A stretch of DNA of 64,000 bases. Source: Vibrio thalassae. Its GTDB lineage: Bacteria > Pseudomonadota > Gammaproteobacteria > Enterobacterales > Vibrionaceae. Positions 55,340 to 63,823 of the stretch are shown in pieces. The translations under genes were made by a program, and so were the position numbers. A model generated the notes under the pieces. That model made no database searches, had not been told where the DNA came from, and saw nothing but the letters and a program-made list of their open reading frames with translations. Location of the stretch: NCBI RefSeq assembly GCF_900089835.1, contig NZ_OANU01000010.1, forward strand, positions 19,371 to 83,370. The letters run 5' to 3'. Position 1 is the stretch's first letter. Each line of letters starts with the position of its first letter.

Positions 55340-55801
55340 GTGGATATAGATAATACTGATAAAAAGTTGTTGGCGTTGTTACAGCAAGATGGAACGTTGT
55401 CGTTGAACGATTTAGCGGAAGCCGTCAACCTGACCACGACACCATGTTGGAAGCGTTTAAAAAAGCTTGAAGACAATGGCATTATTGAAAAAAGAGTGGC
55501 TTTGTTAGACCCAGAAAAGCTTGGCTTGTCCTTTACTGCGTTTGTACAAGTGAAAACCACCGACCACTCGCATGAGTGGTATAAAAAGTTTGTCGAAACC
55601 GCGTCGTTGTTCCCTGAAGTAATGGAATTCTACCGCATGGCCGGAGAGTACGATTACATGATGAAGGTGCTCGTTAAGGACATGAAATGTTTCGATGAGT
55701 TTTATAAAAAGCTAGTAAACAGCATTGATGGACTATCGAATGTGACTTCTACGTTTGCGATGGAACCACTGAAATACACCACAGCTTTACCCATACGTTG
55801 A
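55340..55801 (+). CDS. decR: Lrp/AsnC-family regulator DecR
   Basis: Regulator of about 153 residues. N-terminal helix-turn-helix [28 protein letters not shown], then the RAM ligand domain with [11 protein letters not shown]. From memory the sequence closely follows E. coli DecR (YbaO), which activates cysteine detoxification genes. The start is GTG 55340 (VDIDNTDKK), with GGAG six bases upstream; the longer frame from 55289 reads through the palindromic operator and is unlikely. It is divergent from the desulfhydrase-like gene. Confidence 0.87.
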   Translation: MDIDNTDKKLLALLQQDGTLSLNDLAEAVNLTTTPCWKRLKKLEDNGIIEKRVALLDPEKLGLSFTAFVQVKTTDHSHEWYKKFVETASLFPEVMEFYRMAGEYDYMMKVLVKDMKCFDEFYKKLVNSIDGLSNVTSTFAMEPLKYTTALPIR

Positions 55802-55909
55802 TTCAGTAAAAGCTCTCAACTTATTACCATCATGCTTGCTTCGTCAGAGTAATCACTCTATAAAATGAGACTAGGTTCTTATCTACATTGGCAGGCAAGG
55901 GAGTGTCAT

Positions 55910-57085
55910 ATGCTGCATCAGCTATTGGTGTCGGTAAAAAAGCCATTTATCAAAATGGTGCCAGTGCCCAAGCCAGAGTGCTTATCAGGCTCTGGTCAAG
56001 TGCTGAACATCCCATCACTATGCAATCAATATTCAGTCAAAAAACCATTGATTGTTACGGATGGCGTGTTACGAAAACTGGGTCTGCTCGATAATATGCT
56101 GGCCGCATTGGAGACGGCTTCTATTGAATACAGTTTGTTTGATGAAGTCCTTCCAGACCCAGATTTTGCTGCGGTTCGCAAAGGGGTTGAGCGTTATAAG
56201 CAACAAGGTTGCGATGGCATTATTGCATTCGGGGGCGGATCGCCAATGGATTGCGCTAAGGCGATTGCTGGGAGCGCAAAGTCAAACAAAGATGTTTCAA
56301 AGCTGACTGGGCTGCTCAAAGTACACCGTCCATTGATGCCGATTATTGCGATTCCAACGACCGCAGGAACTGGCTCTGAAGGGACGGTAGCGGCGGTGGT
56401 GAGCGATGTAGAGTCCAAAATGAAACGCTCTATTACCGACCCATTTTTGGTGCCAAAAGTCGCAGTATTAGACCCTGATATTATGCTGGGTCTGCCCGCG
56501 CAAATTACTGCAGAAACAGGTGCCGATGCGTTAACACATGCGATTGAGTCATACCTTAGCCAATACTCAAACAGCTTTACCGAAAGGTGTTCAATCAGCG
56601 CAATCAAAGCGATTTTTGACTATCTCCCAGCGGCCTATCAGCAAGGAAGTGATAAAGTCGCACGAGAAAAAATGGCGATAGCAAGTTATGAGGCTGGGTT
56701 AGCGTTTACGCGTACCTATATTGGCTATGTTCACGCCATTGCTCATCAGTTGGGGGCTTTCTATCATGTCCCTCACGGTAGAGCGAATGCAATAGTTTTG
56801 CCCCATGTTCTGCGCTTTACCGCACAAAGAGATAACGCCAGACTGACACAGCTATCGCTGGCGTTAGGATATAAAGACAGTGCTCAGTTTATTGACAATG
56901 TCGAATCGTTACTCCGCGCTCTGAATATTCCAACAGTGATTCCAGAGCTGAACAAGTCCGACATTCCTCGTTTGGCGAAACAAGCGATTAAGGAAGCGTT
57001 TGGTGAGTATCCGGTGCCAGAAGAGATGACGGTAGCGGAGTGCCAACAGCTATTATCAACATTACTCGATACAGGAGTGCATTAA
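55910..57085 (+). CDS. Iron-containing alcohol dehydrogenase
   Basis: Group III (iron-activated) alcohol dehydrogenase of about 391 residues. The nucleotide site is FGGGSPMDCAKAIA, with TTAGTGSEGT; the metal ligands are in TGADALTHAIESYL and HAIAHQLGAFYHVPHGRANAI. ATG 55910 has AGGGAG upstream and is preferred to the ATG at 55865. The stop shares one base with the following aldehyde dehydrogenase start, so the pair probably oxidises an alcohol to an acid via the aldehyde. Substrate unknown. Confidence 0.9.
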   Translation: MLHQLLVSVKKPFIKMVPVPKPECLSGSGQVLNIPSLCNQYSVKKPLIVTDGVLRKLGLLDNMLAALETASIEYSLFDEVLPDPDFAAVRKGVERYKQQGCDGIIAFGGGSPMDCAKAIAGSAKSNKDVSKLTGLLKVHRPLMPIIAIPTTAGTGSEGTVAAVVSDVESKMKRSITDPFLVPKVAVLDPDIMLGLPAQITAETGADALTHAIESYLSQYSNSFTERCSISAIKAIFDYLPAAYQQGSDKVAREKMAIASYEAGLAFTRTYIGYVHAIAHQLGAFYHVPHGRANAIVLPHVLRFTAQRDNARLTQLSLALGYKDSAQFIDNVESLLRALNIPTVIPELNKSDIPRLAKQAIKEAFGEYPVPEEMTVAECQQLLSTLLDTGVH

Positions 57086-58524
57086 TGAGTGTAGTAGAAC
57101 TCAATGAACAGCAGATGATAGAGCGGCTTCAAGAACAGAAGGCTGCATTTAAAGAGTCTCCTTGTATTAGTCGCGAACTCAGACGTGTCAACCTGCTCAA
57201 ACTTGAAAAAGTCCTACGTGAGAATCAATCTGAGATTTGCGAGGCCATCGCGAAAGATTTTGGGCATCGTTCTTCAGCGGAAACGGCACTACTAGAAATT
57301 TTTTCTTCCATCGATGGGATTATTGATGTGAGAAAACAGTTAAAGAAATGGATGCGCCCAAAACAGCGTCATACGTCAGTGTGGTTCTGGCCTGCGAAAA
57401 ATAGAGTTGTGCCTCAACCGTTGGGTGTAGTTGGCATTATCGTCCCTTGGAACTATCCACTTTACTTGGCTATCGGGCCTATGACCGCAGCGTTGGCAGC
57501 CGGTAACCGTGTGATGGTGAAGATGTCGGAAAACTCGACCCACCTTTGCAAAACCTTAGCTCAGGCATTTTCGAGTGCGTTTACTGAGGATGAAGTGTGT
57601 TTTATCTCCGAAACAGGCACAACAGGGCAAGCGTTTTCAAAATTGCCATTTGACCACCTGATTTTCACGGGCTCTGGTGCAACAGGTCGCAAGGTGATGG
57701 CGGCGGCAGCGGAGAATTTAACGCCAGTTACTTTGGAGCTCGGTGGAAAGTCGCCAACCATTATTGCGCCAGACTACGATGTGAAGAAAGCACTAAAACG
57801 TATTCTTGGCGGTAAAGTGTACAACTCTGGACAGACATGCGTGGCTCCGGATTACTTGTTAGTCCCAGAAGATAAGCTCAAGCAAGTTATCAAAGCGGCC
57901 AAATCCGTCATGAAGAGCCGCTACAAGAGCATTGATCACCCAGACTACACCGCCGTGATTGATGAGGTGTCGTTTCATCGCCTTAATGAGACACTCCAAT
58001 CTGCAAAAGAAGGAGCCGGCGAGGTGATTAATCTCATCCCAGCCAGTGAGCCAGACGCAGAGACTCGACGTTTTCCTTTGCATCTAGTGGTGAGTCCTGC
58101 CTGTGATGAGCCCGTAATGACAAGAGAGATCTTCGGCCCAATTTTGCCAGTGTTAACATACAAAACCATGGACGATGTTTATCATTTCATCAATGAACGT
58201 GACCGACCATTAGCGCTGTATTTGTTCTCTGATGACAAAGAACTGCAACAAGCGGTGTTGGAAAATACTATGTCGGGCGCACTCTCCATCAATGATGTGA
58301 TGCTGCATGTAGCTCAGCACGATTTGCCATTCGGTGGTGTCGGACCAAGTGGGATGGGGCATTATCATGGACGAGAAGGGTTTGAAACGTTCTCCAAATT
58401 GCGTCCTATTATGCATCAAGGCAAGTTTTCAGCCATCGGCTTTTTGTATTCTCCCTATTCTGGGTTTGCGCGTCGCATGGTGAACTATCTGATCAATCGA
58501 AAGTGGGGTAAATACCCACATTAA
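57085..58524 (+). CDS. Aldehyde dehydrogenase, coniferyl-aldehyde dehydrogenase type
   Basis: About 479 residues. The catalytic cysteine is in NSGQTCVAPDYLL, the glutamate in TLELGGKSPTI, and the oxyanion asparagine in VPWNYPLYLAIGP. The short C-terminus ending in a hydrophobic-basic tail (FARRMVNYLINRKWGKYP) suggests membrane association, as in fatty-aldehyde dehydrogenases of this class. ATG 57085 overlaps the preceding stop (TAATG); the earlier frame from 57040 lies inside the alcohol dehydrogenase gene. Confidence 0.9.
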   Translation: MSVVELNEQQMIERLQEQKAAFKESPCISRELRRVNLLKLEKVLRENQSEICEAIAKDFGHRSSAETALLEIFSSIDGIIDVRKQLKKWMRPKQRHTSVWFWPAKNRVVPQPLGVVGIIVPWNYPLYLAIGPMTAALAAGNRVMVKMSENSTHLCKTLAQAFSSAFTEDEVCFISETGTTGQAFSKLPFDHLIFTGSGATGRKVMAAAAENLTPVTLELGGKSPTIIAPDYDVKKALKRILGGKVYNSGQTCVAPDYLLVPEDKLKQVIKAAKSVMKSRYKSIDHPDYTAVIDEVSFHRLNETLQSAKEGAGEVINLIPASEPDAETRRFPLHLVVSPACDEPVMTREIFGPILPVLTYKTMDDVYHFINERDRPLALYLFSDDKELQQAVLENTMSGALSINDVMLHVAQHDLPFGGVGPSGMGHYHGREGFETFSKLRPIMHQGKFSAIGFLYSPYSGFARRMVNYLINRKWGKYPH

Positions 58525-58545
58525 GTAACACGTCATGTGCTTATG

Positions 58546-58573
58546 AAAAGGCGGGGATCAGTCCCCGCCTTTT
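58546..58573. terminator. Bidirectional terminator between the ALDH gene and tesB
   Basis: AAAAGGCGGGGA (58546-58557) pairs perfectly with TCCCCGCCTTTT (58562-58573) around TCAG; both ends are A/T-tailed. Confidence 0.9.
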
Positions 58574-58576
58574 CTA

Positions 58577-59461
58577 TTAGTATCGTGAGGTTTCATCGGT
58601 AAAGCGCATAACACCTTCTTGGACAGAAGAAGCAATTAATTCACCTTTTTGGTTGAAAATTTCACCGCGCACTAAGCCTCGAGAGTTACTCGCATTGGGA
58701 CTATCTATCACATATAACAACCACTCATCCATTTTCACTGGACGATGGAACCAGATGGAATGATCAATAGTGGCAACCTGAAATTTAGGGGTTAACAATG
58801 TGACACCATGAGGGTGCAAGGCGGTAGTTAAGAAGCCCCAATCAGAAGCGTAGCCAAGCAGATACTGGTGGATAAGTTGATTGTCTGGCATTTCACCATT
58901 AGCACGAATCCAAAGGTATTGTTTAGGTTCTGCCTTTTCTGGTTTTAATGGATTGATGACGGTCACTGGACGCATTTCAATCGGCTTTTCACCGCAAAAA
59001 GCTTTGCGAAGCTTCTCTGGGAGAAAGTCTGCGATCCGTGCGGCTAATTCAGATTCTGAGGCATAGTTCTCTGGTCCTGGTATTTCTGGCATGGCACTTT
59101 GATGTTCAAACCCCGGAGCCTCACCATGATAACTGGCTGTTAAATAGAAAATAGGTCGACCATTTTGGATAGCTTTGACGCGGCGGGTACTAAAACTTTT
59201 GCCGTCTCTGAGGTTTTCGACATCGTAAATGATGGGTTTTTCTGGGTCACCTGGGTAGAGAAAGTAACTATGGAAGGAGTGAACTGTGCGATCTTCAGCA
59301 ACGGTATAACGCGCTGCCGACAATGCTTGTCCAATCACTTGCCCGCCATACACTTGTGGCAAACCAAGGTTCTCACTTTGTCCTCGAAACAAATCAACTT
59401 CAAGCTGTTCTAGCTGTAATAGTTCTAATAAATCGCTTAGTGGTTTACTCATAGCACCCAT
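58577..59461 (-). CDS. tesB: Acyl-CoA thioesterase II TesB
   Basis: Double hot-dog thioesterase of 294 residues hydrolysing medium- and long-chain acyl-CoAs. Signatures are [28 protein letters not shown] and the C-terminal [18 protein letters not shown] and [19 protein letters not shown]. An ATG three codons in (59452, MSKPLSDLL) is an alternative start. It converges on the terminator shared with the aldehyde dehydrogenase gene. Confidence 0.94.
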   Translation of the reverse strand: MGAMSKPLSDLLELLQLEQLEVDLFRGQSENLGLPQVYGGQVIGQALSAARYTVAEDRTVHSFHSYFLYPGDPEKPIIYDVENLRDGKSFSTRRVKAIQNGRPIFYLTASYHGEAPGFEHQSAMPEIPGPENYASESELAARIADFLPEKLRKAFCGEKPIEMRPVTVINPLKPEKAEPKQYLWIRANGEMPDNQLIHQYLLGYASDWGFLTTALHPHGVTLLTPKFQVATIDHSIWFHRPVKMDEWLLYVIDSPNASNSRGLVRGEIFNQKGELIASSVQEGVMRFTDETSRY

Positions 59462-59658
59462 CTTTTATTCATAACTTTGTTAGCCAAGTGTGGGTTTTGC
59501 TATCAATTTCGTCAAGCAGAGAAAAATGTAGGAATAGGGTAAATTTATTGAAAAAAAGCGTGTTTTTGTTAAGCGAGATGTCGTATATCTGATATGTTTA
59601 TTGCATATCGTTCCTGTTTTTTACACAGGTCGTAATCAAAAACTCTAAGAGAGGCATC

Positions 59659-60114
59659 ATGAAAAAGACACTCATTGGCGCGTTGGTTATTGCTTTAGGT
59701 CTAGGCTTGGTAGGGTGCCAATCTGCACCTCAATCAGACGCTTCGTCTCAAGTGGAACAACAGAAAAATATGGAAGATGGTATGTCATCAGTGAAAGGCA
59801 CTATCGCCTACAGAGAGCGCATTGCTTTGCCACCTAATGCTGTTGTGACCGTGAAGCTTCAAGATGTGTCGTTGCAAGATGTCGCAGCAACAGTGATCAG
59901 TGAGCAAACCTTTACCACCGATGGGGCACAAGTACCGTTTGATTTTGAGTTGAGTTACGACATGGCGGATATCAAAGCAAAACACACCTACAGTGTCAGC
60001 GCACGTATTGAAGTTGACGGTAAGCTACGTTTTATCAGTGATACCTCATACCCTGTGATTACTGACGCCAACCAAACAGCAAACGTCAATATGATGTTAG
60101 TGGGTGTCCGCTAA
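59659..60114 (+). CDS. YbaY-family lipoprotein
   Basis: Lipoprotein of 151 residues. The lipobox LVGC places the acylated cysteine at C20; the next residue is Gln, so outer-membrane sorting is expected. The mature part is a beta-rich domain with GTIAYRERIALPPNAVVTVKL, PFDFELSYD and YSVSARIEVDGKLRFISDT, as in YbaY. The function is not established. The neighbouring tesB and atl recreate the E. coli tesB-ybaY-ybaZ cluster. Confidence 0.9.
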   Translation: MKKTLIGALVIALGLGLVGCQSAPQSDASSQVEQQKNMEDGMSSVKGTIAYRERIALPPNAVVTVKLQDVSLQDVAATVISEQTFTTDGAQVPFDFELSYDMADIKAKHTYSVSARIEVDGKLRFISDTSYPVITDANQTANVNMMLVGVR

Positions 60115-60134
60115 GTATTTCTATTGGATGGCAG

Positions 60135-60437
60135 TTATGGCTGCCATCCAAATTGTTTCAAACGAATCCTACCTTTGATTGAAAACGTCACGCCTTCTTC
60201 CATTAATCGCGCTCTCTGCCTTAAAAAATCATCGCCTTTTAGCGATATCTCTCCCTTGCCATTAATCACTCGATGCCAAGGCAGCGAACTGCCATCTGGG
60301 AGATTACCCAACGCCTTACCAACATGCCGAGCATAGCCCGGATACCCAGCCATTTTGGCAATTTGACCGTAAGTTGCGACTTTCCCAAGTGGAATTTGGT
60401 GAATTACTGCAAAGATTTGCGCCTTAAATTGATCCAT
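60135..60437 (-). CDS. atl: Alkyltransferase-like protein Atl
   Basis: Small DNA-binding protein of 100 residues related to O6-alkylguanine alkyltransferases. The reactive PCHR is replaced by PWHR (W54), so it flips and marks alkylated guanine for nucleotide excision repair without transferring the alkyl group. The preceding GKVATYGQIAKMAG motif with the base-flipping tyrosine and the recognition helix ARHVGKAL are intact. It is convergent with the YbaY-type gene, 20 bases apart. Confidence 0.93.
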   Translation of the reverse strand: MDQFKAQIFAVIHQIPLGKVATYGQIAKMAGYPGYARHVGKALGNLPDGSSLPWHRVINGKGEISLKGDDFLRQRARLMEEGVTFSIKGRIRLKQFGWQP

Positions 60438-60488
60438 ACTGAAAGTGTCCTAGTTCATTTTGCCAAGGATAGGTAATAAGGAGGAGCT

Positions 60489-61229
60489 ATGGTATTTTCT
60501 GTTTTTCAATTCATTATCACAAGTCTACTGGTTGTAGTTTGTGCCAGAACGATCAGCGTTACTGAGGGGGATATCCCCGTGTTAGCGATGATGATTCCCG
60601 CGTTATGGATCTTGCCTCAAGGCGGTATCGCAGGCTTGATGTTGCTCGCCTCAATGGTGGTTTATGGTCTCACTCTTCCGATTCAGTCCATTGCGATGTC
60701 GGTAGCGGTATGGATTCTTATTCCAGTATTTTCTGTTGCGTTCTCTAAACGAAGTAATATCTGGGTGGTGAGTATTATTGGTTTGATTGTTCTAACGCTC
60801 ACCGTCGGTATTATGTTGACGCAGGCGGCAGGGAAATTGAGTGGCACGCCTATGGTGACATTAGTGCAAGCGTTCTCAGTGTTTGTTGCATGGTATGCAG
60901 CGCGAAACTGGAAAGGCTCAACCGAACATAGCTGGTGGTCATTGGCACTGATATTACCCATTTGGGCGGCGGGATTACCTTATGCTGCATTAGTCTCTTT
61001 ATGTATGACGGGAATCTTAGCGTCGATGGAGAGTTTAGGAAGGCTCAAAACGTTCCGCTGGAATAAACTGTTCTGCTGGACACTGCCAACGGTCGGGTTT
61101 GCTGCTTTGGTTGTGGTGCCATCGGTTGATGTGCCGAAACCGGTCTTTGTGGTTTGGCTGTGCTTACTGGGTACTGCGTGGATGACAGACTATATTCTGA
61201 GTATCGACGTGGAACAGCAAGAACCTTAG
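60489..61229 (+). CDS. Hypothetical polytopic membrane protein
   Basis: 246 residues with about seven or eight hydrophobic segments, for example ILPQGGIAGLMLLASMVVYG, WVVSIIGLIVLTLTVGIML and AALVVVPSVDVPKPVFVVWL. No recognised motif. GGAGGAG six to eight bases before the ATG is a strong ribosome binding site. It is divergent from atl. A hairpin follows 22 bases downstream of the stop. Function unknown. Confidence 0.8.
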   Translation: MVFSVFQFIITSLLVVVCARTISVTEGDIPVLAMMIPALWILPQGGIAGLMLLASMVVYGLTLPIQSIAMSVAVWILIPVFSVAFSKRSNIWVVSIIGLIVLTLTVGIMLTQAAGKLSGTPMVTLVQAFSVFVAWYAARNWKGSTEHSWWSLALILPIWAAGLPYAALVSLCMTGILASMESLGRLKTFRWNKLFCWTLPTVGFAALVVVPSVDVPKPVFVVWLCLLGTAWMTDYILSIDVEQQEP

Positions 61230-61250
61230 CGGTCACATGTTACACGAGAT

Positions 61251-61284
61251 AAAGCGTCGATATTGACTACAGTGTCGGCGCTTT
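61251..61284 (+). terminator. Possible terminator hairpin after the membrane-protein gene
   Basis: AAAGCGTCGATA (61251-61262) pairs with TGTCGGCGCTTT (61273-61284) with two G-U pairs, a 12-bp stem without a clear T-run. It is the only structure seen between the membrane gene and ffs. Confidence 0.4.
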
Positions 61285-61418
61285 GACTATTCTATAAGCA
61301 CTTAATCTACTTGAAGAACAAATTTGTAGTGATGTCCTTGCATTCATCGTCACGATACCTGATAATCCTCCCACGCTTTGCAACAGTAACCCTTTACTAA
61401 GCAAGCTACAAAATCTAT

Positions 61419-61525
61419 GGAGGCCCTGGTCCTCCCGCAACAATAGCTCGTGAACTCGGTCAGGTCCGGAAGGAAGCAGCCGCAGCGAGTGACTTGTGTG
61501 CCGGGATGTGGCTGGGGCTTCCACC
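61419..61525 (+). ncRNA. ffs: Bacterial small signal recognition particle RNA (4.5S)
   Basis: About 100-nt SRP RNA of the small bacterial type. The conserved Ffh-binding tip is GGTCAGGTCCGGAAGGAAGC followed by the return strand GTGTGCCGGGATGTGGCTGG; the outer stem pairs GGAGGCCC with GGGGCTTCC. Ends are approximate. It acts with Ffh to target nascent membrane proteins. A perfect terminator stem follows and a Tn7-like transposon begins directly after it, so the gene itself is intact. Confidence 0.95.
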
Positions 61526-61530
61526 CTTCT

Positions 61531-61568
61531 GAAGCCTGCAATATATGTTCGCATAAATTGCAGGCTTC
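61531..61568 (+). terminator. Rho-independent terminator of ffs
   Basis: GAAGCCTGCAA (61531-61541) pairs with TTGCAGGCTTC (61558-61568), with an A/T-rich 16-base loop, then TTCGCATATTT. Confidence 0.75.
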
Positions 61569-61604
61569 TTCGCATATTTGCACTATAAGTCTGCATAGAC
61601 TACT

Positions 61605-61628
61605 TTTTGTTGTAGGTTTACAACAAAA
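61605..61628 (+). repeat. Inverted repeat and possible Tn7-like transposon end
   Basis: TTTTGTTGTA (61605-61614) and TACAACAAAA (61619-61628) are perfect inverted copies. From 61608 it reads TGTTGTAGGTTTACAACAAA, beginning with the TGT expected of Tn7-like ends; the ACAACAAAAGTGA part (61620-61632) is similar to TnsB-site sequences I recall from type I-F3 elements. It lies just before tnsA. Confidence 0.4.
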
Positions 61629-61640
61629 GTGAAGCACACT

Positions 61641-62264
61641 ATGTTCGACCAAACCAAAAAGTCCTCACACGTCCACAACATCTGCAAGTTCATGAGCTTG
61701 AAGAATGATGCAGTTGTTCGCACTCTGTCCATCTTAGAGTTTGATTTCTGTTTCCACCTCGAATATAACGCAGACATCAAAAGTTTTACCTCCCAACCTT
61801 TTGGCTTCCACTATCAATTCAATAATCGAAAGTGCCGATATACCCCCGACTTTTTGGCGACAGATCACGACGACCATTCAACTTTCTTCGAAGTAAAACA
61901 CTCTAGCCAGATTCTCAAACCTGACTTTAGGGAACGATTCAAAGAGAAACAAAGAGTTGCATTCAACGAATTTAACAGACGTTTAGTTTTAATTACTGAG
62001 AAGCAAATTAGAATGGGACCAACTTTAGATAACTTCAAGCTACTACACCGTTACTCCGGCTTGCGAACCGTGACTGAGTTTCAAAAGCTAGTGTTGGCGT
62101 TTATTCAACGTAAACAAATGGTGAAGTTACAAGAGGTATCTTTGTATTTCGGTTTATCGGAGCAGGACACACTTATCTCTACTCTACCTTGGATCTCTTC
62201 AGGGCAAGTTAAAACAGACCTAAACGGAATTGGCTTTGGTCTCGAAACCTACGTTTGGTGTTAA
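61641..62264 (+). CDS. tnsA: Tn7-like transposase endonuclease subunit TnsA
   Basis: Restriction-endonuclease-like subunit of a heteromeric transposase, about 207 residues. It makes the 5' strand cuts at the transposon ends so the element moves by cut-and-paste. Catalytic residues are visible: E33 in SILEFDFCFHLEY, D70 in YTPDFLATD and E84/K86 in FFEVKHSS, the expected E-D-ExK pattern. A C-terminal winged-helix region follows (about 130-205). ATG 61641 is preferred; an in-frame GTG at 61629 would start inside the inverted repeat. tnsB begins three bases after its stop. The size and sequence style fit Vibrio I-F3-type TnsA. Confidence 0.92.
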   Translation: MFDQTKKSSHVHNICKFMSLKNDAVVRTLSILEFDFCFHLEYNADIKSFTSQPFGFHYQFNNRKCRYTPDFLATDHDDHSTFFEVKHSSQILKPDFRERFKEKQRVAFNEFNRRLVLITEKQIRMGPTLDNFKLLHRYSGLRTVTEFQKLVLAFIQRKQMVKLQEVSLYFGLSEQDTLISTLPWISSGQVKTDLNGIGFGLETYVWC

Positions 62265-62266
62265 CT

Positions 62267-63823
62267 ATGTCATCGGACCCTAATAACATTTTTGGGTTCT
62301 TTGATGAGTTTGAAACTTCAGAAGTAGAGCCTCAGCAGCTTCCAATAGAGCTAACTCAAGAACCTGTTGAAATCTCTTCAACTATTGATTCTCAATCACC
62401 AAAAGTACAGCAAGAAGTTATCCGTCGTATCAAAATCATCACGTTCGTGGAGAAGCGTTTAAAAGGTGGATGGACGGAGAAAAACTTGAACCCTATTTTA
62501 AATTTCGTGGAGTCGGAATTACAGCTCACTCCACCGAGTTGGCGGACTTTAGCAACTTGGAAAAAAACTTACTTTGAAGCGGGTAAAGATCCCTGTGCAC
62601 TTATTCCGAAGCATACATTTAAGGGTAATCGCCAAAAAGAAATGGACTCGCAATCCCTGATTGACGAGGCGATTAAGAATGTATACTTGACTCGTGAACG
62701 ACTTAGCGTTGCAGATGCATACCGATATTATAAGAGCCGAGTGATTCAAATAAATCGAGGGATTGTGGAAGGCAAAATCAAGCCAATTTCCGAACGTTCA
62801 TTTTATAATCGAATAAATGAGTTACCTCCTTATGAAGTGGCGATTGCGAGATTTGGCAAACGATATGCAGATCGAGAATTTCGCTCAGTTGGTCAGCAAG
62901 TAGCTGCGACCAAACCAATGGAATATGTCGAAATTGACCATACACCAGTTCCAGTAATTTTGATTGATGACGAGCTAGATATTCCTTTGGGACGACCCTA
63001 TCTGACGATGCTTTATGACCGTTTCAGTAAATGTATCGTAGGGTGCAGTATCAACTTTAGAGAGCCGAGTTTTGACTCTGTCAGAAAGGCGCTATTGAAC
63101 TCGCTACTGGATAAAAGTTGGGTAAAGCAAAGGTATCCATCCATTGAAAATGAATGGCCTTGTCAAGGTAAGATTGACTGTTTAGTCGTCGACAATGGTG
63201 CCGAGTTTTGGAGCCAAAGCTTAGAAGATTCATTACGGCCTCTAGTGTCTGATATCCAATACAGTCAAGCTGCTAAACCTTGGCGAAAGTCAGGTATCGA
63301 AAAGCTGTTTGATCAGATGAACAAAGGGTTAGTGAACGCACTGCCTGGAAAAACGTTCACCAATCCTACTCAACTTCAAGACTACAACCCTAAAAAGGAT
63401 GCGGTGATTAGAGTTTCCGTGTTTCTTGAGTTGTTTCATAAGTGGATTGTCGATTATTACCATATGGCTCCTGATTCAAGAGAACGTGACATTCCATACC
63501 ACAAGTGGAATCAATCGGAATGGACTCCCTCTTACTACAGTGGTGCAGAGAAGGAGCAATTGAAAGTTGAACTAGGTTTGCTTAGACACCGAACTATTGG
63601 AGTTGCAGGGATTAGGCTTCATAACCTACGCTATCAGTCCTCAGAACTTATTGAATACCGTAAATATTGGGCGTCCAACAATGGCAAAAAGCTGTTTGTT
63701 AAGACCAAAACAGACCCTTCTGATATCAGCTATATCCACGTTTACCTAGAATCGGAAAAGAGGTACATAAAAGTTCCAGCGGTAGACAACAGCCCCCTGT
63801 GTCAGGATAGTTGTCGCCCTTAA
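62267..63823 (+). CDS. tnsB: Tn7-like DDE transposase TnsB, apparently C-terminally truncated
   Basis: Recombinase that binds the ends and joins 3' strands to the target; 518 residues here. An N-terminal DNA-binding region (about 45-200) precedes the RNase-H-like core with D224 in YVEIDHTPV, D309 in LVVDNGAEF and E345 in KSGIEKLFDQ (35-residue spacing, DD35E). After RYIKVPAVDNS the sequence turns into PLCQDSCRP and stops; in intact homologues the C-terminal part that contacts TnsC continues. The change coincides with the start of an insertion sequence. ATG 62267 is chosen over TTG 62255, which overlaps tnsA. Confidence 0.9.
   Translation: MSSDPNNIFGFFDEFETSEVEPQQLPIELTQEPVEISSTIDSQSPKVQQEVIRRIKIITFVEKRLKGGWTEKNLNPILNFVESELQLTPPSWRTLATWKKTYFEAGKDPCALIPKHTFKGNRQKEMDSQSLIDEAIKNVYLTRERLSVADAYRYYKSRVIQINRGIVEGKIKPISERSFYNRINELPPYEVAIARFGKRYADREFRSVGQQVAATKPMEYVEIDHTPVPVILIDDELDIPLGRPYLTMLYDRFSKCIVGCSINFREPSFDSVRKALLNSLLDKSWVKQRYPSIENEWPCQGKIDCLVVDNGAEFWSQSLEDSLRPLVSDIQYSQAAKPWRKSGIEKLFDQMNKGLVNALPGKTFTNPTQLQDYNPKKDAVIRVSVFLELFHKWIVDYYHMAPDSRERDIPYHKWNQSEWTPSYYSGAEKEQLKVELGLLRHRTIGVAGIRLHNLRYQSSELIEYRKYWASNNGKKLFVKTKTDPSDISYIHVYLESEKRYIKVPAVDNSPLCQDSCRP

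Noticed and set aside
61267..61780. Open frames on both strands across ffs and the start of tnsA
   Set aside because: They overlap the SRP RNA and the 5' end of tnsA, have no family features, and are explained by the RNA gene and the opposite frame.
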